Below are positions 17,936 through 24,548 of a DNA stretch of 24,548 bases, piece after piece. The stretch is from Priapulus caudatus (taxonomy: Eukaryota > Priapulida > Priapulimorpha > Priapulimorphida > Priapulidae): contig NW_014577519.1 in the NCBI RefSeq assembly GCF_000485595.1, forward strand, positions 38,440 to 62,987, written 5' to 3'. The translations under genes and the position numbers were made by a program. How positions within the stretch are numbered: position 1 is the stretch's first letter; every line of letters begins with the position of its first letter. The notes below the pieces were generated by a model that saw only the letters and a list, made by a program, of their open reading frames with translations, was not told the DNA's origin and made no database searches.

Positions 17936-20900
17936 ATGACTCCAAGTACACTGTAGGAATATCAAAGTGCATTGTCATATTATCCAATAGGATACCAGTA
18001 CTGTGTCTATATGGACTAGGCCTATATCCAAAAAAATTGCAGGGAATACTATTTCACGAAGTGCACAAAACTCATATTATAAATTAACATTTCGAGATAA
18101 TTTTTTGGAAAATATCGCTCTTGACAAAGTATATAGTGTAAAGATGGACGTAGCCACTCATCTACCTATTTGTGTCGATACACCTATACCACATCAACCC
18201 ATGGCCCTATGAAACCGATGTATGCACACCTGTCGTGGGTGGTTCCCGCGGTCTCTGACAGGGTTCGTCATACACAACTTATCTGTTAAGTATGGTTAGT
18301 ATAAAGATCAGTAGAATAAACCTATTATTATGTATAACGTATAAGGAACCGGCGAATGCCTGCCAGAACAAAATCCTTGGATCGTGAAGACTGAAGTACA
18401 GATGTAGCTGCTTCTTACGAATTGCATTTGCGACTGAAATTGTATCTCGAATGGCGCATTCCAGGGTGCACTTTCAAAAAGGAGAAAAAACCAGAGTGGG
18501 GGTATCTAATACGTTTGCCCCCTTCCGTAGAAAACACGAGGGTACATGTCCCCGCCTCTTGCGCCGCTAAGCGTCCTGGATTGATTGTCAGTTGTGCTAC
18601 TCAGTACTGTCCATCAGACTGCGTTTTAACTACGGCAAACACAATAACGAAAACACTAAAACACGTAGAGTATATAGGAATTCAGAAATTGTTCACAATT
18701 TCACCTAACACTATAACGTACATAATTTACATGCAGCAATTGAGCACATTCTATGCGTATATCGTGTCAGCCTGTTTATGTATAATTTACATATGTTATA
18801 TATTATTGTAACGGATACACATATACATAACAATGAAGTTGGGGCTGGAAACTATTGTCTAACTTATGATCACCGCAAACTGCCTACCACGCAATTGCCA
18901 AAAATGATTAACATATTTCCTAGATAGCTTAATTGATGTCAATTTGGTTCTGTGCATATTCTTTGGTTAATCTCATTTGTATATATTATTGTAATTTCAT
19001 TGAACCATGGAGTAATTCTGAGTGATGCTAAACTGAGAGTAAACCATATGAAATCCATTATTGTCATAATAAAACGTGCGGTGTGCCAAAGTTCAATTGA
19101 TTACGTTATTTAGTTATACATGTTATACATACATTACTTATACACGTAGTTGTATTTGCAACAAAATCTCCAGCTGAAAAAATAATGCATTATAAGGAGT
19201 GTGACACCTTCCATGTTTGGTATCCGTTGTACCAATATATTGCAAATATTGAACTGCTCTTTGCCATTACAAAATTGCTTATAAAAATACTTTTTAATCA
19301 ATTAACCTCATGAAACAGTAACTCAACAGAGCAGTGAATCGAATCACTTGGTCACCGAATTGATAATTACATATAAAATTGACAGAAATGGCAACTATTT
19401 AACCAATCAGTTTATACATATATAGCAAAGCGTGACATAAATAAAATTCAAAGTGTAACCATTTAATGAGTAACAGTTACAATATCCTTTTATACACTCT
19501 CTGCCATTGCTGTAATCGGAAAACACTTCTTCTACACATAACTCACAAGGTGGCACTGCAATATCAGTATATGGCATTTCGTTTTTGTATTACCTTACAA
19601 ATTTTACATAGAAAATAAACTTAACACACTTACTGAACAACGGACGCTGGTCAATAAACGATTTTTTTTTTTGAAGCCTGCACATGAAGGCAGAGAATGC
19701 ACATGAATGCATTTATCCATATAAAGACAAAGCCAACATATTTCTTTAAAAAAAAAAAAATATGCTTATATGCCAAATAATGGTGAATACCAGAGTCAGT
19801 AGTAGATGTAGTTAGTTAAACCAATGGTGTGCCAAAAGATACCCCTATGATACACTGTAATAACCTAATCACTCCTGACCTAATGTGAGATGTTCTGCTA
19901 GATAGCTAGAGTATCAACCATCAACCCTATGACATGGTCACGCCATAAACGATATGCTACCTCTGCTTCATTTATGCCAAAGCAGTAAGTTATGATGACA
20001 CATATTGACACATATTGAACTCTGTACATACTTGATATTATAAGTAATGGATCGACAAAGCCCTCTATTCGACACATTTCATAACTTTATATCAGCATCA
20101 TAGTTAAGGCACCGACAGGAAGGGTATAACTATAATGATACAAAATGCTTGCTGTCTGGTTTGCTGTCTGACCGCTTCAAAGAAGAATTGCACGTGAAAC
20201 ACTATAATTTTAATAAGTTTCTACATAATCTAGTACAAGAGTTCTGTTAATTAGTACTGCTATACATATCACAAAATTAGTGTTTGCCACGGTTGGGTCG
20301 AGGAGCAGCTGCACATTGTTAAGGGTGTCGAGTCACTTTCATAAAGTCTGAGTCTATGAGTACAGTGGTCAAGGGATTAGAGCCTTATATCCAAGCAATA
20401 GGAATTAAGCAAATTATCAACCAACAGGGAGCATTCAGAAAAAAATGCAATGGCAAAGTTCAGGAATAACAGAACAAATACCAATTCTAACGAGCTGGCT
20501 AATAGTTTACAAAAAAGTTGCTGAATAGATTTAGAATACAGATTATAATGTATTTAAATAGAAATAATCACTGACATAGTAGCACTAAGAATTTACTATG
20601 ACTCCTAAAGTATCCTTCACATGTTACTGATATGCATAAAGACAACATTTGTCGGACCTCACTATCGACCACTCTCACCCTCATCACCACTACTGAGAAA
20701 CATTGTGCTGGCCTAATATAAAAAGAATGGCAATATATATTTTGTTATCAGTATCAAAAATCTGCCGACAAAACTAGCATCTCAATACATGCGAGATCAC
20801 AGCTGAATACGTCGAGCAAATCTCTCAATCAGCAGATCTTTGTAATAATCAAACATCTGTTTTGTATCTCACTCAGATGGCATGAGAAATAATAAATCAT

Positions 20901-21289
20901 TCAAGCCAAGCTCACACTATACAGGGCCACAGCGATCACACCGACTCAACATTTATTACATGTAAATGATATGACTCCAGACTCCTGATGAACTACAATA
21001 AACATTCAGGAATGTTATGCATATGAGCAGCTGTGTATTTTCAGTAGCATTAACGAACAAATACCCCTAATGATAAACATTGCCTCATCACATATAGTAT
21101 CAGATATAGATACCAGTAATAGATATATCACCAGACATTAGAAATATCCAGGCGCGGAACACAAGCTGTGTGTCCAACCGTTACACTGACCGCTGATAGT
21201 GAGACATTGACATGAATGTAGTCCACACCTACTAACCCCCATTCACTACGCTGTGTATCTAGTATCCGTCTCCCATGCCTATGTGTTTC
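17936..21289. other. Intergenic, no gene seen
   Basis: AT-rich. The 129-residue plus-strand frame at 18422-18811 has no family features and no splice context. T and A homopolymers lie at about 19665-19675 and 19748-19760. Part of 19500-21289 may be 3' UTR of the minus-strand transporter gene: a TTTATT (AATAAA on the minus strand) occurs at 20952-20957. Short direct repeats occur near 19999 (GACACATATT twice) and 20148. Confidence 0.45.
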
Positions 21290-21875
21290 ACCTCTTGAAG
21301 CCTCGCACGCCACTTGCACCGGCGACCTTGAAACCCCTCGCACGCCGCTCGATCGCACAGATGACCTTGAAGCCCATCACATCGGCAACTTTGAAACCCC
21401 TCACACGCCGCTTGTAGCGACGACCTTGAAGCCCCTCACACGCTGCTTGTACTGGCGACCTTGAAGCCCCTCACACGCTGCTTGTACTGGCGACCTTGAA
21501 GCCCCTCACATGCAGCTCGATCGCACAGACGACCTTGAGGTCCATCACATCGGCAACCTTGAAACCCCTCACACGCCGCTTGTAGCGACGACCTTGAAGC
21601 CCCTCACACGCTGCTTGTACTGGCGACCTTGAAGCCCCTAACATGCAGCTCGTATCGACGACCTTGAAGCCCCTCACACGCTGCTTGTACTGGCGACCTT
21701 GAAGCCCCTCACATGCAGCTCGATCGCACAGACGACCTTGAAGCCCATCACATCGGCAACCTTGAAACCCCTCACACGCCGCTTGTATCAACGACCTTGA
21801 AGCCCCTCACACGCCGCTTGTACTGGCGACCTTGACGCCCCTCACACGCCGCTTGAACTGGCGACCTTGAAGCGT
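21290..21875. repeat. 35-bp minisatellite with higher-order structure
   Basis: About 17 units built on GACCTTGAAGCCCCTCACAC followed by GCTGCTTGTACTGGC. Variants are a TCGATCGCACAGA form (at 21349, 21517 and 21720), a shortened CCCATCACATCGGCAAC form that always follows it, and a TTGAAACCCCTCACACGCCG form after that. The three-variant block recurs at 168 and 203 bp; the 35-bp difference is one extra plain unit. The 106-residue minus-strand frame here is a repeat artefact. Confidence 0.95.
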
Positions 21876-22080
21876 GACTGCCGTGTGTCGGGTCGCGACT
21901 GTTCGGCAGCAGCAGCGGTGGCGGCAGCGCGCTTCTTGCGGCCGCAGCTGCAGAACCAGCGCTGCAGTGTCAGGTTCCAGTCCTCGGGCGCGAGCAGCAC
22001 GAGAAACGCAACGCACATGAGCACGGCGGCAGCAATCGTCATGCCGCTGAACGTCTTGTCCCGCCAGATGATGTCGGCCG
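21842..22080 (-). CDS. Last coding exon of an SLC35F3/F4-like transporter (partial gene)
   Basis: Minus strand, acceptor CTCTCCACAG|CG at 22081-22080, needing one base from the previous exon. It encodes 78 full residues. ADIIWRDKTFSG is followed by a hydrophobic span, MTIAAAVLMCVAFLVLLAP, then EDW, and a cytoplasmic tail with CSCGRKKR, an Ala-rich stretch and RQSRF. The pattern of last transmembrane helix, LLxPE(D/E)W and basic tail is that of SLC35F3/F4-group transporters (drug/metabolite transporter superfamily, multi-span membrane proteins). The last nine residues (FKVASSSGV) and the TGA at 21842-21844 are read from minisatellite sequence. Upstream exons were not found in the remaining 2.5 kb and presumably lie beyond the window. 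Confidence 0.6.
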
Positions 22081-22699
22081 CTGTGGAGAGAGCAGACGAG
22101 ATTGATAGAACCATCCATTGTACAACGCACATGGATACAGCAGTGAAAATGGCTCGAGTGCAAGTGAGGAGAGCTAACAGGAGTTTTCGTCTCTGAGGGA
22201 GTTCTAAGCTTGGCGAGACACAGGAGATAATGGTTAGGGATGAGCGTGAGAGGCGAGCAATCGGCTTGATTGCCACCCCCTTGCTCGTTGCATGACAAGC
22301 AAGAGTGTTTGCGCAGTGAGTTTATGGAGAATTGCAGGTATACATTATTATAGACAGAAGGTACTCTGCAGTGACGCAAGGAACATGATTATTACTAGGT
22401 CACATAAATTGGGTTTGGCTTATTAGCTGTGGCATCATCACGCCAACAGGAATCTTACACGATGCTATTACTGCTAATACCATCCAACATGATACACATT
22501 GTCCTAGTAATCTAACATTATGCCATCATTCTACGAAAAAAAACTCAAACACCGTTACCCCAACAGTAATCTAAGAGATATCACCACCACAACAAAAACC
22601 ACACAACGGCGTCATGATTTGAAATGACAACATTATACATGGGTTCTTGATAGTAATACTACAATCATCTCACATGATATCGTTCCCCGGCAATCACTG
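22081..22699 (-). other. Intron of the SLC35F-like gene, nothing recognisable
   Basis: The open frames running into this region from the exon (to 22276 and 22379) continue past the acceptor and lose family resemblance, so they are taken as intronic. No repeat stands out. Confidence 0.5.
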
Positions 22700-23245
22700 T
22701 AATGTTCAAGGGGGGTGGGTTCGCGCAAAGCGCGGAAGCTCTAGCATTAATTAAAACGGGAGACGTAATAATCAGTGCTCTCCTCACTCTCTCTGTCTCT
22801 CTTTTTTCTCCTCACTCTCTCTCATTTAATTTTATGTGGCGTCAAAAAGTGGGGGTGCTCGAGCCCCTTAGCCCCCCGTTCCACAGGCCCCTGCTCTATG
22901 CATGTCAAGGGACCACACAAGACTTGCCCTAAACCACTAACAATAGGTCCGAAACTACTCAAGCAATCAATGCACTGCTGTCTTGCACTGGACCCCCCTG
23001 TACACGCCCCTGCTCGGGCGCGAAGCGAGCCAGGCGAGGGAGCCAAGTGACGAGCGGGGGGAGGTGCGGGAGGGGTGTTCACTGTTCACGCTCCGCACGA
23101 TGGAGATTTTGCAATTATATTACACTAAAATAGAGCGACGCTGAGAGTGAAACTTCTTGCAAATTTAAAAAAAAAAATTTTTTTGCTTGGGGCCGGGGGG
23201 GTTCGTTCGAACCCGCCGAACCCCCCCTGGCTACGGGCCTGTATA
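22700..23245. mobile_element. Cluster of transposon-end fragments
   Basis: Several G/C-tract-bearing ends: GGGGGGTGGGTTCGCGCAAAG near 22709, GCCCCCCGTTCCACAGGCCC near 22870, CCCCCCTGTACACGCCCCTG near 22992, and CCCCCCCTGGCTACGGGCCTG ending at 23241. On the minus strand the last two begin CAGGGGCGTGTACAGG and CAGGCCCGTAGCCAGG, hAT-like termini. I could not pair any two into a complete element or find a target duplication. Confidence 0.45.
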
Positions 23246-23249
23246 GTTA

Positions 23250-24035
23250 GACCGGAGCCCAGGGGCGGGTCAGCCTAGCTGAAGGAAACCAATTTTCATG
23301 CATATAGCAATGATTCGTGTACATACCCATGTAGGAAATGTAAGTCTGGCAGGTGACCGCGATGGGTGTGGGTCAGTGGGAGTCCATTTGAAAGAAGCCA
23401 CCCAAACTATTGAGACTAGTTAGCTTGGAATAAAACCCGCATGAAATCCTATTGTGAAGAACTGTCGGCATAGTCGCCAGCTGTCAGAATGCGACACTGC
23501 CAGAATTTTTATAGTGTGGGCTGCGCATTGCGCAAGCTAAAAAACCGATCCCCCAAAATTAGAGTAGCATTAGCTGAAAGAAACCGCTCTGGCCACGCAT
23601 CTGGAAAAATGTTCAGCATATCCCAGAGTATTTCGCGTGTATGCCACTGGCAGAAGTAGATTGCAGTGTGTGGGTGTATTCGCCAGACGCCCCCAACTGC
23701 CCCACCCCAAAATTGAGCTAGATTGCTGGAACAGGAAACGCTTCTAAGCACCGCATTGAAAAATGATCGGCAATCGGTCCCAGGTACAAGAATGGACACT
23801 GCCAGAATTTTTTAGTGAGTGGGGCGCATGCGCGCAGAGCTAAAAAACCGATACCGCCAAAATTGAGCTAGTGGCTGGAAAGGAAACCTTCTGGCAGCGC
23901 AATATGGAAAATGCTTCAGCATAGTCGGCCAGGTATCGTGAATGGCTCACCTGCCATAATCATTCAGTGGTGGGTATCCGCAGAGCGCCCTTCAACTGCC
24001 CACCCCAAAATTGCGATAGATTAGCTGAGAAGAAA
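23250..24035. repeat. Diverged tandem array, about 152-bp unit
   Basis: Unit starts marked by CTGCCAGAATTTTT / CTGGCAGAAG / CTGCCATAAT lie at about 23346, 23498, 23649, 23800 and 23952, a steady spacing of 151-152 bp. A partial copy precedes 23346. Shared blocks in each unit: CCCCAAAATTGAGCTAG, GCTGGAAAGGAAACC and GGAAAAATGTTCAGCATA. Copies are clearly diverged. The 96-residue minus-strand frame within is not called. Confidence 0.85.
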
Positions 24036-24548
24036 CAAAGAACTCTTATGTTTTCCACATTTTATTGTGTATTCTAAATTAATGTGTTGTCTATAATAGG
24101 TTATAATAGGTTATAAATAGGTGATGACCATAAAAAATTTTTAAGGCATAAAAAACGTCATGCAGGCATGTACTGTACTTGTTAAGTAACTAATTAATTA
24201 GCTACTTAGTCTACTGATGTTAGAGTGTAGTCTAGTAGTAGACAGCGTCATATAGTAAATAATAGTATTATTATACAGGCCAGAACAGAGGGGGCAGGTA
24301 GGGCAGTTCGGCATGGGCTACGATTTTGAAGGTGGCCTATACGTCCCCTTGGTAAGACTAAGGGGGACCGCTTTGGAAAAAGATATTGAATATTGTTAAA
24401 GAGAGTCAAAGGGGGATCATTTTCGCACAAAATTTTTGTTTTATAAAGAAGAATCATAACACATTACTAACATGTATCATAAATGCATACATAACATCAT
24501 ATGTATTTAGCACTGATTTACAATGAAATCATAATAGACATAGTAACC
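24036..24548. other. AT-rich, nothing recognisable
   Basis: No gene or named repeat. A short GGTTATAATAGG duplication lies near 24098-24121. Confidence 0.5.

Noticed and set aside
18422-18811. 129-codon plus-strand frame in the intergenic region
   Set aside because: No family motifs and no supporting splice sites; AT-rich end reads as Ile/Tyr-rich sequence expected by chance.
21471-21791. 106-codon minus-strand frame (VRGFKVV, ACEGLQG repeats)
   Set aside because: Lies wholly in the 35-bp minisatellite; composition follows the repeat unit and there is no start or splice support.
23509-23799. 96-codon minus-strand frame with Trp/Cys residues
   Set aside because: It spans two diverged units of the 152-bp tandem array, and the other units do not keep the frame open.
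1-24548. CRISPR array, toxin or defence cluster, or prokaryotic operon
   Set aside because: The repeats present are eukaryotic microsatellites, minisatellites and transposons; the genes are spliced and there is no spacer-repeat pattern of the CRISPR kind.

Overview
The window looks like a piece of a marine bilaterian invertebrate genome. The evidence is spliced genes with GT-AG introns, long microsatellites, and a repeat of the AGCTCATCTGAC type that I associate with mollusc, amphioxus and similar genomes. There are also hAT-type and TTAA-type miniature transposons and decayed Ty3/gypsy and LINE retrotransposons. The exact phylum cannot be fixed from the sequence. No tRNA, rRNA, CRISPR array or bacterial-type operon was seen.

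Layout. (1) At 637-4101 (+) lies a complete four-exon monocarboxylate-transporter-like gene (SLC16 / MFS family, 422 aa). Each of its three introns is dominated by a different simple repeat: about 0.9 kb of GGAC/GGAT tetranucleotides, a TG array, and a TATAA pentanucleotide array. (2) At about 5280-8290 is a graveyard of retroelements. It holds a broken Ty3/gypsy pol (protease and reverse transcriptase, minus strand), a LINE reverse-transcriptase fragment (minus) abutting its zinc knuckle, and a probable solo LTR (plus). (3) At 10183-16610 (+) lies a second complete four-exon gene for a 410-aa acidic, probably nuclear protein that I could not assign to a family. Its first two introns hold at least four miniature DNA transposons plus one nested in another. 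Several have clear 8-bp target-site duplications, and one contains a perfect 56-bp palindrome. (4) 16611-21290 is 3' UTR and AT-rich intergenic sequence with no gene that I can support. (5) At 21842-22080 (-) is the last exon of a gene resembling the SLC35F3/F4 group of transporters. Its stop codon falls inside the first unit of a 35-bp minisatellite at about 21290-21875. (6) 22700-24035 holds transposon ends and a diverged tandem array of about 152 bp per unit.

The two transporter genes and the unassigned gene show no sign of working together. No previously undescribed multi-gene system is visible. The most interesting signals are structural: nested miniature transposons with intact target duplications, the adjacent perfect palindromes, the minisatellite that supplies a C-terminus and stop codon, and the unassigned conserved-looking gene.
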